Origin: Bacteroidota bacterium
Lineage (GTDB): Bacteria > Bacteroidota > Bacteroidia > Bacteroidales > JAIFNL01
Direction: 5' to 3'
DNA length: 36,417 nucleotides
Assembly (NCBI GenBank): GCA_020047755.1
Contig: JAIFNL010000280.1
Span: 1 to 36,417 of the forward strand
The notes beneath the pieces are model-generated. The model worked only from the letters and a program-made list of their open reading frames with translations. It was not told where the DNA came from and ran no database searches. The position numbers and the translations under genes are program-made. Below are positions 1-7,924 of the stretch, piece after piece; within the stretch, counting starts at the first letter, position 1; every line of letters starts with the position of its first letter.

Positions 1-138
1 AGCCCAATCGAGCATAGGACCAAAAAGATCGAGCGCATTATCAGGAATAGAACGACCACCTAAAAACATCTCTCCCTTTATTGGGTCAAGAATAATATTT
101 GGGCTTTTACTCGATTGCTTCAATTCGTATTTTTGCAT
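1..138 (-). CDS. SiaC-like DUF1987 protein, N-terminal 46 residues (partial)
   Basis: The minus strand reads from an ATG at 138 into the window edge, so only the N-terminus is seen. The start is MQKYELKQSSKSPNI, followed by ILDPIKGEMFLGGRSIPDNA and then a segment reading LDLFGPMLDW. This matches the opening of the DUF1987/SiaC family (a short segment that binds the substrate-like element, then the GRSxPENA motif). SiaC proteins are small phosphoproteins that are controlled by a SiaB-type kinase and a PP2C phosphatase and that set c-di-GMP or biofilm signalling in Pseudomonas. Their role in Bacteroidota is less clear. A possible -7 box TACATTTG lies at 215-208. The partner genes, if present, are outside the window. 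Family assignment rests on a short N-terminal stretch. Confidence 0.7.
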   Translation of the reverse strand, partial: MQKYELKQSSKSPNIILDPIKGEMFLGGRSIPDNALDLFGPMLDWA

Positions 139-207
139 TTTTTTATTTTTTTTATTCTTTCTAAATTAAAAACTTGGTATTTTATTCAAAAAAGAATCCA
201 ATTTTTA

Positions 208-215
208 CAAATGTA
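208..215 (-). promoter_or_regulatory. Putative -7 box for the SiaC-like gene
   Basis: TACATTTG on the minus strand fits the Bacteroidota -7 consensus TAnnTTTG, about 70 bases before the ATG. The nearest upstream TTTG is 25 bases away, longer than the usual 17-23, so only the -7 element is supported. Confidence 0.35.
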
Positions 216-700
216 AATATACATACTTTTTTTAATTATTCAAAAAGTTTATCAATTATACACTTTTTTTTTAATAATCAGATTTTATTTAACTCTAAAA
301 AATAATCTGTATTTTTTAACGAAATAAGCTGATTTTAAAGACAATAAAAACAGATACAACAAAGTAGGTTTAATTCTATACCAACTTACTATTCAGACAA
401 TTAGCCTTAATTTTATCGATGTTCAAAATTTTAATTTAATACAAAATTAATTTGAACTTTTATTTTTTTCAAAATAGAAAACCCACTTTTATATTTTATT
501 TTTGACCTACAAAGATAAAAAAAACTATCCAAACTCTAAATTTTTTTTGAATTATTAACCTTTTGTTTTAAGAAAAAGCAAAAAATAGTAAATAGTATCT
601 GACAGAAAGCGCACCGTTTTTCGTTTTTAGCCCGCTTTTAACCTTTGTAAATGACAAATAGCGATAGAAAAAGAAATTCATAAATATTCAATATTTTTTT

Positions 701-708
701 TAGATTTG
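701..708 (+). promoter_or_regulatory. Putative -7 box for the dipeptidase gene
   Basis: TAGATTTG matches TAnnTTTG 22 bases before the ATG at 731, which would give a short 5' untranslated region. No matching TTG/TTTG is seen at the expected upstream spacing. Confidence 0.35.
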
Positions 709-730
709 CAAAAAAAATAAACTCAAAAAT

Positions 731-1993
731 ATGCAAAACAGACGAAATTTTCTCAAAACGAGTGTTATAGCTGGAATAGGATTGGTGCTATCTCCTACCT
801 TACTTGGCGAAAATCTACAACTATCAGCCGAAAATGACGATAAAATAAAACAAAAAGCAGCCAAAATACACAAACGTATTTTCAAACTCGACTCGCACTG
901 CGATACTCCCTTGCAGTTAATACGCACTGATTTTCAGATAAATCAATCCCACGATGGGTTAAAAACTCACAGTTGCGTAGATTTTCCTCGCATGACTCAA
1001 GGCGATATGAACGCCATGTTTTGGGCTGTTTTTGTAGGACAAAGCGAGCGTTCCGAAGCCGGAAATGAAAAAGTAATAGCCAAAGCAAAACAAATTTTCG
1101 ATGCCATTCACAAAACAATAGCCGAAAATTCGCAAGTTGCCGAAATTGCAATAAGTTCAACCGATGGAATAGAAATAGCTAAAAAAGGCAAACATGCAAT
1201 CTACATTGGCGTAGAAAATGGCTATGCCATAGGAAATAACCTCAACTTGCTAGAAGAATATTACAAAAAAGGCGCTCGCTATATAACACTTTGCCACAGT
1301 GCAAACAACGATATTTGCGACTCATCGAGCGATAAAAATGGCGCAGAACATAATGGCGTAAGCGAATTTGGCAAAAAAGTAATTGCCGAAATGAATCGGC
1401 TTGGAATATTAATCGATGTATCGCATATTTCAGACAAAGCGTTTTACGATGCCATCCAACTATCTAAAACACCGATAGTTGCGACACACTCGTGTGCACG
1501 CGCCTTGTGCGACCACCCACGCAACATGACCGATGACATGATAAAAGAGTTGGCAAAAAACGGTGGCGTTATTCAAATGTGCATTTTGAGCGACTATGTA
1601 AAAACGCCCGAACCTTTCCCCGAAAGAGATGCAGCCAAACAGAAAGTGCGCGATAAATACAACAATTTCAAGGATTTAACCGACCAAGAAATGGCTGAAG
1701 CCTCAAAAGCTTGGTATGCGATAAACGACGAATTTCCGCCAAAATTAGCTACAGTAAAAGATGTAGTAAACCATATCGACCACATAGTTAAACTTGTGGG
1801 AATAAACCATATAGGCATTGGAACCGATTTCGATGGCGGCGGTGGAGTAGCTGATTGCTACGATGTTAGCCAAATTGGTAACATCACAGAAGAGCTCGTG
1901 CGACGTGGTTACTCCGAAAAAGAAATTCGCAAAATTTGGGGAGAAAATTTTCTACGAGTAATGCAAAAAACAGAAGCCTTTGCTGCAAAATAG
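731..1993 (+). CDS. Membrane dipeptidase, peptidase family M19, Tat-exported
   Basis: A 420-residue zinc dipeptidase of the renal-dipeptidase family (M19), which cleaves dipeptides including L-D or D-amino-acid forms. The N-terminus (residues 1-26) has RRNFLK followed by a hydrophobic stretch, a twin-arginine signal, so the enzyme should be folded and metal-loaded before export. The family's binuclear zinc ligands are all visible: H56 and D58 in the HxD motif, E162 in GVENG, H232 in DVSH and H253 in ATHS. The substrate-contacting DHPRN segment follows at 261-265, and GTDFDG near residue 366 is the C-terminal signature. It is transcribed alone; the next gene converges on it. Substrate (peptidoglycan fragments or scavenged peptides) cannot be told from sequence. 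Confidence 0.92.
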   Translation: MQNRRNFLKTSVIAGIGLVLSPTLLGENLQLSAENDDKIKQKAAKIHKRIFKLDSHCDTPLQLIRTDFQINQSHDGLKTHSCVDFPRMTQGDMNAMFWAVFVGQSERSEAGNEKVIAKAKQIFDAIHKTIAENSQVAEIAISSTDGIEIAKKGKHAIYIGVENGYAIGNNLNLLEEYYKKGARYITLCHSANNDICDSSSDKNGAEHNGVSEFGKKVIAEMNRLGILIDVSHISDKAFYDAIQLSKTPIVATHSCARALCDHPRNMTDDMIKELAKNGGVIQMCILSDYVKTPEPFPERDAAKQKVRDKYNNFKDLTDQEMAEASKAWYAINDEFPPKLATVKDVVNHIDHIVKLVGINHIGIGTDFDGGGGVADCYDVSQIGNITEELVRRGYSEKEIRKIWGENFLRVMQKTEAFAAK

Positions 1994-2036
1994 TATCAAT
2001 CAACAATAGACTTGTTGTAAACTGAATTTCAATATT

Positions 2037-2127
2037 TTACCACAAAGAAACATTTTTTTTTGCACAAAGAACACAACGAGTTTAACACTTAGTGTTCTTT
2101 GTGTTCTTCTTTGTGTCTTTGTGGTAA
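2037..2127. repeat. Long interrupted inverted repeat of the CACAAAGA type between convergent genes
   Basis: The outer arms TTACCACAAAGAAACA (2037-2052) and TGTGTCTTTGTGGTAA (2112-2127) pair over 15 of 16 positions. The inner arms CACAAAGAACAC (2063-2074) and GTGTTCTTTGTG (2092-2103) pair perfectly around a 17-nt loop. Both arms are copies of one ACCACAAAGACACAAAGAACAC-like unit in opposite orientation, with a T-run interrupting the left copy. It lies between the stops of two convergent genes and could act as a bidirectional terminator. I know similar CACAAAGA units as scattered intergenic sequences in many Bacteroidota genomes, but that is recall, not a search. Confidence 0.75.
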
Positions 2128-2174
2128 CTCTATTTTTTCGATTATACCGCTTAATTAATCTAATTTACTGAATA

Positions 2175-3224
2175 TCAATTTGCATCAAGCCCAATATAAT
2201 CAGTTAATTCTTCCGCCGAAAGGATGCCATACTCGGTAATGTAACCTGTAATGTACTGAGCAGGAGTTACGTCAAATGCCGGATTTATTGCCATAGAATT
2301 GGGCGAAGCTATCAAAATTTCGCGCCAAATGCCTTCTTTATCAAAGCCACTTTGATAAAGAACTTCGCGCTCGCTTCTAAATTCGATAGGTATTTCTTTG
2401 CCCGATTTACAACTAAAATCGATTGTAGAAATAGGCGCAGCTACATAAAACGGAATACCAAATTCATAAGCCACAATCGCTTTTTCGAGCGTTCCAATTT
2501 TGTTGGCAGTATCACCATTTATTGCAATTCTGTCAGCACCAACTATATACATATCAATTTCGCCACGCTGCATAAAAAAAGCAGCAGCATTGTCAACAAT
2601 AATTCGGTGTGGCACGCTTTCTTGCTGCAATTCCCAAGCAGTAAGGCGTGCTCCCTGCCCACGCGGGCGAGTTTCATCTACATACACAAACGGTTTTTTG
2701 CCCAAATTTTTAGCTTCATAAATAGGTGAAAGAGCGCTGCCATAATCGGTAAAAGCCAACCAACCCGCATTGCAATGTGTTGCAATACACATATTTGAAG
2801 TAATAATTGAATTTCCATTAATTCCTATTTTCCGACAAGCATCAACATCGCGTTGTGCAAAATTTTGAGCCGCATGATAAGCCTTTTCTGGCGATTCTAA
2901 AGCCGCTTTGAAAACAAAATTAGTAGCCGAAAAAAGATTTTGAGCTGTTGGGCGTGTATTTTCAATTGCCTTTTTAGCAAATTCTATTTCTTGCAAATAG
3001 CTTTTTTTAGAGGCTTTCAAAGCAGCCTGAGCAAGTGCAAAGCCCGCTGCACTTCCTATAGCTCCAGCACCTCTAACTATCATATTATTAATAGCTTCAC
3101 AACTTTCTTGCAAAGAATTTAAGCTTACAATTTCAAATTTAAAAGGCAACAAATTTTGATTTATCATGTAAATTGTTTGTTGCTCCATCGAAACTGTTCG
3201 ATAATGCTTTCCGTTTACTTTCAT
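2175..3224 (-). CDS. mtnA: S-methyl-5-thioribose-1-phosphate isomerase
   Basis: A 349-residue aldose-ketose isomerase of the methionine salvage pathway, converting 5-methylthioribose-1-phosphate to methylthioribulose-1-phosphate. It belongs to the eIF2B-like fold. Visible motifs: VRGAGAIGSAA at 50-60, the catalytic cysteine C151 in THCNAG, DETRPRGQGARLTAWEL at 183-199, and the catalytic aspartate D231 in GADRIAINGDTANKIGT. Length is normal for MtnA. The start at 3224 gives the usual short N-terminal strand. No other methionine-salvage gene is next to it. It is 249 bases downstream of the aromatic operon in the same direction, with a terminator-like inverted repeat between them, so separate transcription is more likely. 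The homologous ribose-1,5-bisphosphate isomerase is possible, but the motif set fits MtnA better. Confidence 0.92.
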   Translation of the reverse strand: MKVNGKHYRTVSMEQQTIYMINQNLLPFKFEIVSLNSLQESCEAINNMIVRGAGAIGSAAGFALAQAALKASKKSYLQEIEFAKKAIENTRPTAQNLFSATNFVFKAALESPEKAYHAAQNFAQRDVDACRKIGINGNSIITSNMCIATHCNAGWLAFTDYGSALSPIYEAKNLGKKPFVYVDETRPRGQGARLTAWELQQESVPHRIIVDNAAAFFMQRGEIDMYIVGADRIAINGDTANKIGTLEKAIVAYEFGIPFYVAAPISTIDFSCKSGKEIPIEFRSEREVLYQSGFDKEGIWREILIASPNSMAINPAFDVTPAQYITGYITEYGILSAEELTDYIGLDAN

Positions 3225-3397
3225 TTAGTAATTGCTCGTAAAATAATATGCGTTTTTTTATAAAAATTATAAAATTTAATTAAAAGACAAAAAATTAAAC
3301 AAAACAATAAAATTGTCTTGCTTAAAAATTTAATAATATATAAAAATAGCAATTTTTAATAAAAATTAGCTATAATTATAAAAAATAATAATAAAAA

Positions 3398-3472
3398 TTT
3401 TGATAGCGTAAGACTAATAATTTAAAAATATTCAAAATTATATTTTCAACTATCAAGTTACGCTACCCAAAA
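3398..3472 (-). terminator. Inverted repeat right after the DAHP synthase stop, possible operon terminator
   Basis: TTTTGATAGCGTAA (3398-3411) pairs with TTACGCTACCCAAAA (3458-3472) with one small mismatch or bulge, enclosing an AT-rich loop of about 46 bases. It starts one base after the stop codon at 3474. Read on the minus strand, the distal arm is followed by a T-rich tract (TTTTTATTATTATTTTTTA). The loop is long for an intrinsic terminator, so function is uncertain. Confidence 0.45.
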
Positions 3473-3473
3473 T

Positions 3474-4562
3474 TTACGCATTCATTATATCCGTTTGTAT
3501 TCTAATCGATTCTTGGTGAACAAGTTGCAACATTCGTTTCATAAAGCTATTGCTCAATCCCATGGCTTCGCCAAGTGCAACACGCTGATTTAGAATTTGT
3601 TCCCAACGATTCATCTGCAAAATAGTAACTTCGTTGTCGCGCTTGTACTGACCTATTTTAGCCGCCACATTCATACGCGCCGAAATAATTTTGATAATAT
3701 CATTGTCGTATTGGTCAATTTCTAACCGCAGTTTTTCTAATTGAGTTTTGAAAGCAGGATTGTCGCCTTCGTGTTTTCTCAAAACTAACTCTTTGATAAT
3801 TTGCGCTAAAACAGCCGGCGTAACTTGCTGAGCATTGTCGCTCCAAGCAATATCGGGCGTTATGTGCGACTCAATCATCAAACCGTCCATATTTAAGTCA
3901 AGAGCTTTTTGCGAAATAAACGGCACTAATTCTCGTTTTCCTGTAATATGACTTGGGTCTGTAATAATCGGAATTTGAGGACATTGTCTTTTCAATTCAA
4001 TGGGAATATCCCACATAGGCGAATTGCGGAAAACTTTTTCATCGTAGTTGGAAAAACCTCTATGAATTGCACCCAATTTTTTCACTCCAGCTCTATTAAT
4101 ACGCTCCAGAGCTCCTATCCAAAGCTGAAAATCTGGGTTTAATGGATTTTTAACCAATACCGTAATGTCCGTTCCACGCAAAGCATCAGCCACTTCTTGA
4201 ATAGAAAATGGATTGGTAGAAGTTCGTGCTCCTATCCAAATCATATCTAATCCGGCTTCTAAACACAACTCAACATGCTCAGCTTTAGCTACTTCCGTTG
4301 AAATTTTCAAACCAGTAACTTCGCGCACTTTTTTGAGCCATTCCAAGCCCTTCGCTCCTACTCCTTCAAAAGCTCCCGGGCGGGTTCTTGGTTTCCACAA
4401 ACCTGCTCTGAAATAGCTAACTTTGCCTGTTTCAGCTAATTGAATAGCAGTACTAAGCATCTGTTGCTCGCTTTCGGCGCTGCAAGGTCCAGAAATTAAA
4501 ATAGGCCATTTTGCATTTTGCAAATTATTATCGATATTCTCAATTTTTAAGTCTAATCCCAT
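3474..4562 (-). CDS. Bifunctional DAHP synthase / chorismate mutase (type II)
   Basis: A 362-residue fusion combining the first step of the shikimate pathway (phosphoenolpyruvate plus erythrose-4-phosphate to DAHP) with the chorismate-to-prephenate step. Residues about 10-260 form the KDO8P-synthase-like DAHP synthase barrel: ISGPCSAES at 23-31 with the metal-binding cysteine C27, KPRTRP at 57-62, and IITDPSHITGKR further on. Residues about 268-362 are an AroQ-type helical chorismate mutase (LRLEIDQYDNDIIKIISARM, then KIGQYKRD). In such fusions the mutase domain usually also acts as the sensor for feedback inhibition by prephenate or its products. It is the last gene of the pheA-aat-tyrA operon, after a 212-base gap. 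A perfect small hairpin, AATTGATT-AAA-AATCAATT (4578-4596), lies just before its ATG. No aromatic-rich leader was found in that gap. Confidence 0.93.
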   Translation of the reverse strand: MGLDLKIENIDNNLQNAKWPILISGPCSAESEQQMLSTAIQLAETGKVSYFRAGLWKPRTRPGAFEGVGAKGLEWLKKVREVTGLKISTEVAKAEHVELCLEAGLDMIWIGARTSTNPFSIQEVADALRGTDITVLVKNPLNPDFQLWIGALERINRAGVKKLGAIHRGFSNYDEKVFRNSPMWDIPIELKRQCPQIPIITDPSHITGKRELVPFISQKALDLNMDGLMIESHITPDIAWSDNAQQVTPAVLAQIIKELVLRKHEGDNPAFKTQLEKLRLEIDQYDNDIIKIISARMNVAAKIGQYKRDNEVTILQMNRWEQILNQRVALGEAMGLSNSFMKRMLQLVHQESIRIQTDIMNA

Positions 4563-4774
4563 CTTTTTTATTTTAATAATTGATTAAAAATCAATTTAGT
4601 TATATTTTATTATAGTTAATTTTCCTTTATTAAAAAGCATCTATTCATTGTTCTACATAAAAATCTAAAATTCAATATTTTATAATTGTCATGATAAAAT
4701 AACAATAGAACAATTTAAAATTTATCAAATTATAATTTAGAATTTAAGCTATTAGCAATTTAATTATCTGCTAT

Positions 4775-5614
4775 TTACGATTTAATAATTCTACCTATTT
4801 TGTTTGCTTCTTTCATCAAATCAAACAATTTAGCTGTTTCTCCATTTTCCATACTCTCCTTAAACTCGGTAAGTCGCTTAATGTAAGCAGCTAACGCATT
4901 ACTCAAGTGTACTTTATTTTGCATAAAAATAGGATTCCACATTTCTGGAGAACTCTTTGCTAATCTGACAGTTGAAGCAAAACCGCTACCGGCAAGGTCA
5001 AGTATATTTTTTTCATTTTTCTCGATGTCCAAAACAGTAAGTCCTAAGGTAAACGACGAAATATGAGAAAGATGCGAAACATAAGCTACATGTAAGTCAT
5101 GCTCATCAGGTTTCATATATACTACTTTCATATTCAATAGTTTATACATCTCCTCCACCATCTTGAGAGCAAAATCAGCACTTAATTCTTTTTCGCAAAT
5201 AATAGTTGTCTTTCCATTAAAAAGAGAACTAAATGCTGCTTTAGGTCCACTATATTCTGTACCTGCAATGGGGTGAGAAGCAACATAATTTGCTCTTTTT
5301 GAATGATTTCGCACGTTTTGGCAGATTCCCGATTTTGTAGAACCCATATCCACCACAACAGCTTTAGAGGGAATTAAATCCAAAATAAGCGATAACGTAT
5401 TACGAGCCGCATCAACCGGAATAGCCAAAATTATTAAATCAGCAATTTTCACAGCTTCTTCGAGGTTCAAAACTACATCTATAATTCCAAGTTCCAAAGC
5501 CATTTGACAATGCTCTGGGCTTTTATCAACTCCTATCATGTGAGTTTGAAATCCTCTGAGTGCCAAAGCTAAAGAGCCGCCTATTAAACCTAAACCTACT
5601 ACTGTTATATTCAT
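4775..5614 (-). CDS. tyrA: Prephenate dehydrogenase
   Basis: A 279-residue NAD(P)-dependent dehydrogenase converting prephenate to 4-hydroxyphenylpyruvate in tyrosine synthesis. The N-terminal Rossmann motif GLGLIGGS is at residues 7-14. The catalytic-histidine motif SHPIAGTEYSGP follows in mid-protein, and HDLHVAYVSHLSH marks the start of the helical dimerisation domain. There is no C-terminal ACT domain, so feedback must act elsewhere, for example on the DAHP synthase/mutase or by attenuation. It lies third in the aromatic operon, 70 bases after the aminotransferase gene. Specificity between prephenate and arogenate cannot be read from sequence, but the neighbouring pheA and chorismate mutase favour prephenate. 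Confidence 0.92.
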   Translation of the reverse strand: MNITVVGLGLIGGSLALALRGFQTHMIGVDKSPEHCQMALELGIIDVVLNLEEAVKIADLIILAIPVDAARNTLSLILDLIPSKAVVVDMGSTKSGICQNVRNHSKRANYVASHPIAGTEYSGPKAAFSSLFNGKTTIICEKELSADFALKMVEEMYKLLNMKVVYMKPDEHDLHVAYVSHLSHISSFTLGLTVLDIEKNEKNILDLAGSGFASTVRLAKSSPEMWNPIFMQNKVHLSNALAAYIKRLTEFKESMENGETAKLFDLMKEANKIGRIIKS

Positions 5615-5684
5615 TTTACAAAAATTTATCTTTTTTTTTATATGAAACTTTAAAATTACTCAAAATTTATAGTTAAATATAATT

Positions 5685-6854
5685 TTACTTTTTAGCAAAA
5701 AATGTTTCAATTCGTTGTTTTGCTTGCCTAAAAACTTCTGGTTTTGAGGTAAGCGAAATGCGAACAAAACGTTCACCATTTGAGCCAAAAATAAATCCCG
5801 GTGTAATAAAAACTCCGGCATTTTGAAGTAACTGCTCAACTAAAATTTCAGAGCTCGAAATATTATCGGGTAGTTTTGCCCAAATAAACAAACCCGATTG
5901 GTTTTCAGAGTATTTGCAATTTAATAAATCAAAAATTTCGAAAACCAATGCACGGCGTTGTGCATAAATTTCATTATTTTGCCGCACCAGTGAGTCTGAG
6001 TTTGCAAGTGCTTCAGCAGCCGCTTTTTGCAAAGGCAAAAACATTCCTGAATCCATATTACTTTTGAATTTGAGGATAGTAGAAATGTAATCGCTTGCGC
6101 CTGAAACCCAGCCAATTCGCCAGCCTGCCATGTTGTGCGATTTACTGAGCGAATTTAATTCGAGAGCAACTTCTTTTGCGCCTTCGTAAACCAAAATACT
6201 TTTAGGCTTTCCGTTCAAAATAAGGCTATATGGGTTGTCATTTACTATCAAAAAATGATGTTTTTTTGCCAATTCAATTAATTTAATATAACTTTCGTCG
6301 GCAATAGTAGCTCCCGTAGGCATGTGCGGATAATTTATCCACATTATTTTAACTTTGTCTAAATCAGATTTTTCGAGTTCTTCAAAGTCAATATCCCAAT
6401 TTTTGTCTTCTCTCAAGTTGTAGTAACAGATTTGTGCTCCTGCCAAATTACTAACCGAAGTGTAAGTTGGATAACCCGGATTGGGCACTAAAACAAGGTC
6501 GCCAGTATTTAAAAACGACATGGAAATGTGCATTATCCCTTCTTTTGAGCCCATCAAAGGAAGTATTTCGGTGGCAAAATCAAGTTCTACTGCATACGTT
6601 TTTTTATAGAAATTAGCTATTTCTTTGCGCAAAAAATCTGTACCTTTGTAGCTTTGATATGCGTGTGAATTTTCCTGCAATGAACTCAAATACAATTCTT
6701 TAATTATATTTTCGGAAGGCATCAAGTCGGGACTCCCAATTCCAAGATTAATTATGTTTTTACCTTCGGCATTGAGTTTTGCTATTTCTTGAAGTTTTAT
6801 CGAAAAATAATATTCCGACACAAAATTAAGTTTTTCTGCTTGTTTTATTATCAT
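5685..6854 (-). CDS. PLP-dependent class I/II aminotransferase of the aromatic operon
   Basis: A fold-type I aminotransferase of about 389 residues. The start was placed at the ATG at 6854 (MIIKQAEKLNF); the frame is open to a TTG at 6866, four codons earlier, which is less likely. Numbered from 6854, the PLP-binding lysine is about K238 in SLSKSHNMAGWRIGW. NDNPYS is about 205-210 and NYPHMPTG about 174-181, a variant of the usual NYPNNPTG. Its place between pheA and tyrA suggests it transaminates phenylpyruvate and 4-hydroxyphenylpyruvate to Phe and Tyr. By sequence alone it also resembles LL-diaminopimelate or aspartate-type aminotransferases, so specificity is inferred from context. It lies 35 bases after pheA and is very likely cotranscribed. 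Confidence 0.88.
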   Translation of the reverse strand: MIIKQAEKLNFVSEYYFSIKLQEIAKLNAEGKNIINLGIGSPDLMPSENIIKELYLSSLQENSHAYQSYKGTDFLRKEIANFYKKTYAVELDFATEILPLMGSKEGIMHISMSFLNTGDLVLVPNPGYPTYTSVSNLAGAQICYYNLREDKNWDIDFEELEKSDLDKVKIMWINYPHMPTGATIADESYIKLIELAKKHHFLIVNDNPYSLILNGKPKSILVYEGAKEVALELNSLSKSHNMAGWRIGWVSGASDYISTILKFKSNMDSGMFLPLQKAAAEALANSDSLVRQNNEIYAQRRALVFEIFDLLNCKYSENQSGLFIWAKLPDNISSSEILVEQLLQNAGVFITPGFIFGSNGERFVRISLTSKPEVFRQAKQRIETFFAKK

Positions 6855-6889
6855 GACTTTTTTCAAAGAATTAATATTTTTTTATAATT

Positions 6890-7744
6890 TTACTCATTAA
6901 GTTTAAAGGTTGCCGATTGATGGAAAGCACCTTTTTCGTATTCGCCCAAAATGGAAAGTGTGGCGACAGATTTGAGAATATAATGTATTGCCTTTTCGTA
7001 ATTTGCATTATTTTTCCACTCCAAATCTACATAAAACGAGTATTCATAAGGCTTTCCGAGGATTGGAACAGATTGTATCTTGGTCATATTAATTTCATAA
7101 TCCTTCATAATAAGCAAAACATCAGCCAATGCACCAACTTGATGCCGCAACTCGAAGCAAATGGAAGCTTTATTTACGGGTTGCAAAGTTTCTGCATTTT
7201 TGCTCAAAATAAGAAAACGGGTAAAATTACGCTTGTTCGTTTCAATTCCTCTATCTAAAATTTGCATGTCATAAATTTCTGCAGAATAAGCACTTGCTAT
7301 TGCAGCAGTATTCATTAACCCTTTTTCGAGAATATGTTTAGCCGATTCGGCAGTGTCGGCAGTTTGTATAACCTTCACATTTTCAAATCGTTCTAAATAA
7401 TCCTCGCATTGTTTTAAGGCAATGGGGTGCGAATGAATTATTTCTATATCACTGTGTTTCACGCCTTTATTTACTATCAAACTCATTTCGATGTGCAAAT
7501 AAATTTCGCCTATAATTTTAAAATTGTATTCTTTAAGAAGAGCATAATTGGTTAATAAACTTCCTGCAATCGTATTTTCGATAGCCATTACTGCAAAATC
7601 AGCTTCGTCGATAGCTAGTTTTTCGCAAAGTAATTTGAATGAATCGCATTCGATGGTTTTAATATTTTTACCAAAATATTTATAAGCAGCCATTTCATGA
7701 AAAGACCCAACTACTCCTTGTATTGCAATTTTTTTTGGTTTCAT
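6890..7744 (-). CDS. pheA: Prephenate dehydratase with C-terminal ACT domain
   Basis: A 284-residue monofunctional prephenate dehydratase producing phenylpyruvate. The periplasmic-binding-like catalytic lobes cover residues 1-180 (IQGVVGSFHEMAA near the start, AIENTIAGS at 54-62) and carry the catalytic T-R-F motif at 175-177 in KRNFTRFLIL. Residues about 195-275 form an ACT domain with GALADVL at 204-210. The second ACT motif, usually ESRP in Phe-regulated enzymes, reads QSVP here (224-227); similar forms occur in other Bacteroidota as far as I recall. It is the first structural gene after the attenuator-like leader, with about 100 untranslated bases between the terminator tract and the ATG. 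Confidence 0.94.
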   Translation of the reverse strand: MKPKKIAIQGVVGSFHEMAAYKYFGKNIKTIECDSFKLLCEKLAIDEADFAVMAIENTIAGSLLTNYALLKEYNFKIIGEIYLHIEMSLIVNKGVKHSDIEIIHSHPIALKQCEDYLERFENVKVIQTADTAESAKHILEKGLMNTAAIASAYSAEIYDMQILDRGIETNKRNFTRFLILSKNAETLQPVNKASICFELRHQVGALADVLLIMKDYEINMTKIQSVPILGKPYEYSFYVDLEWKNNANYEKAIHYILKSVATLSILGEYEKGAFHQSATFKLNE

Positions 7745-7845
7745 TTTTTATTTCTTAAATTTTAATAATACAATTTTATACTATAATTTTGATAAAGTGC
7801 GTGGATTATGCGCAATTTTAAATTTTAATCTTTTTACGATTGTGC

Positions 7846-7884
7846 AAAAAATAAAAAAAAAATCTCGGCTTAGAACCGAGATTT
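7846..7884 (-). terminator. Intrinsic terminator in the pheA operon leader (attenuator terminator)
   Basis: On the minus strand the stem is AAATCTCGG (7884-7876), loop TTCTAAG, and CCGAGATTT (7868-7860): nine perfect base pairs. It is followed at once by seven further Ts, one A and six Ts (7859-7846). It lies 29 bases after the leader-peptide stop codon and 102 bases before pheA. A strong intrinsic terminator between a promoter-bearing leader and the first gene of an operon is the hallmark of premature termination control. It could also simply end transcripts from the upstream receptor gene, whose stop is 263 bases away. Confidence 0.9.
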
Positions 7885-7924
7885 AAAATTTCTTTATACA
7901 ATAGATTTTCTATCAATCCCGGTT
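7874..7924 (-). promoter_or_regulatory. Putative antiterminator structure of the pheA operon
   Basis: The segment AACCGGGATT (7924-7915) covers the last three codons of the leader ORF plus the first base of its stop. It can pair along all 10 positions, with one G-U pair, with AATCTCGGTT (7883-7874), which is the 5' arm of the terminator plus two loop bases. The pairing excludes the terminator. The 31-base loop holds a small hairpin, ATAGA-AAA-TCTAT (7913-7901), that would draw the two arms together. A ribosome at the leader stop would cover the first arm and let the terminator form; one stalled in the Phe/Tyr run would leave it free. Structure is deduced by hand pairing. Confidence 0.75.

Larger units (their letters stand above)
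139..730. other. AT-rich intergenic region between divergent genes
   Basis: About 590 bases without a convincing gene between the divergent SiaC-like and dipeptidase genes. It holds TAnnTTTG-type -7 boxes facing each gene (215-208 minus, 701-708 plus). It also has an AT-rich inverted repeat with GTTCAAA at 421-427 and TTTGAAC at 451-457, and further imperfect pairing inside. No SD-like site, leader peptide or known riboswitch was recognised. Confidence 0.5.

Noticed and set aside
4563-4774. Possible second leader peptide before the DAHP synthase gene
   Set aside because: Minus-strand ATGs here open only very short frames (for example MTIIKY) without aromatic runs, and the inverted repeats (4578-4596, 4647-4714) lack a T tract.
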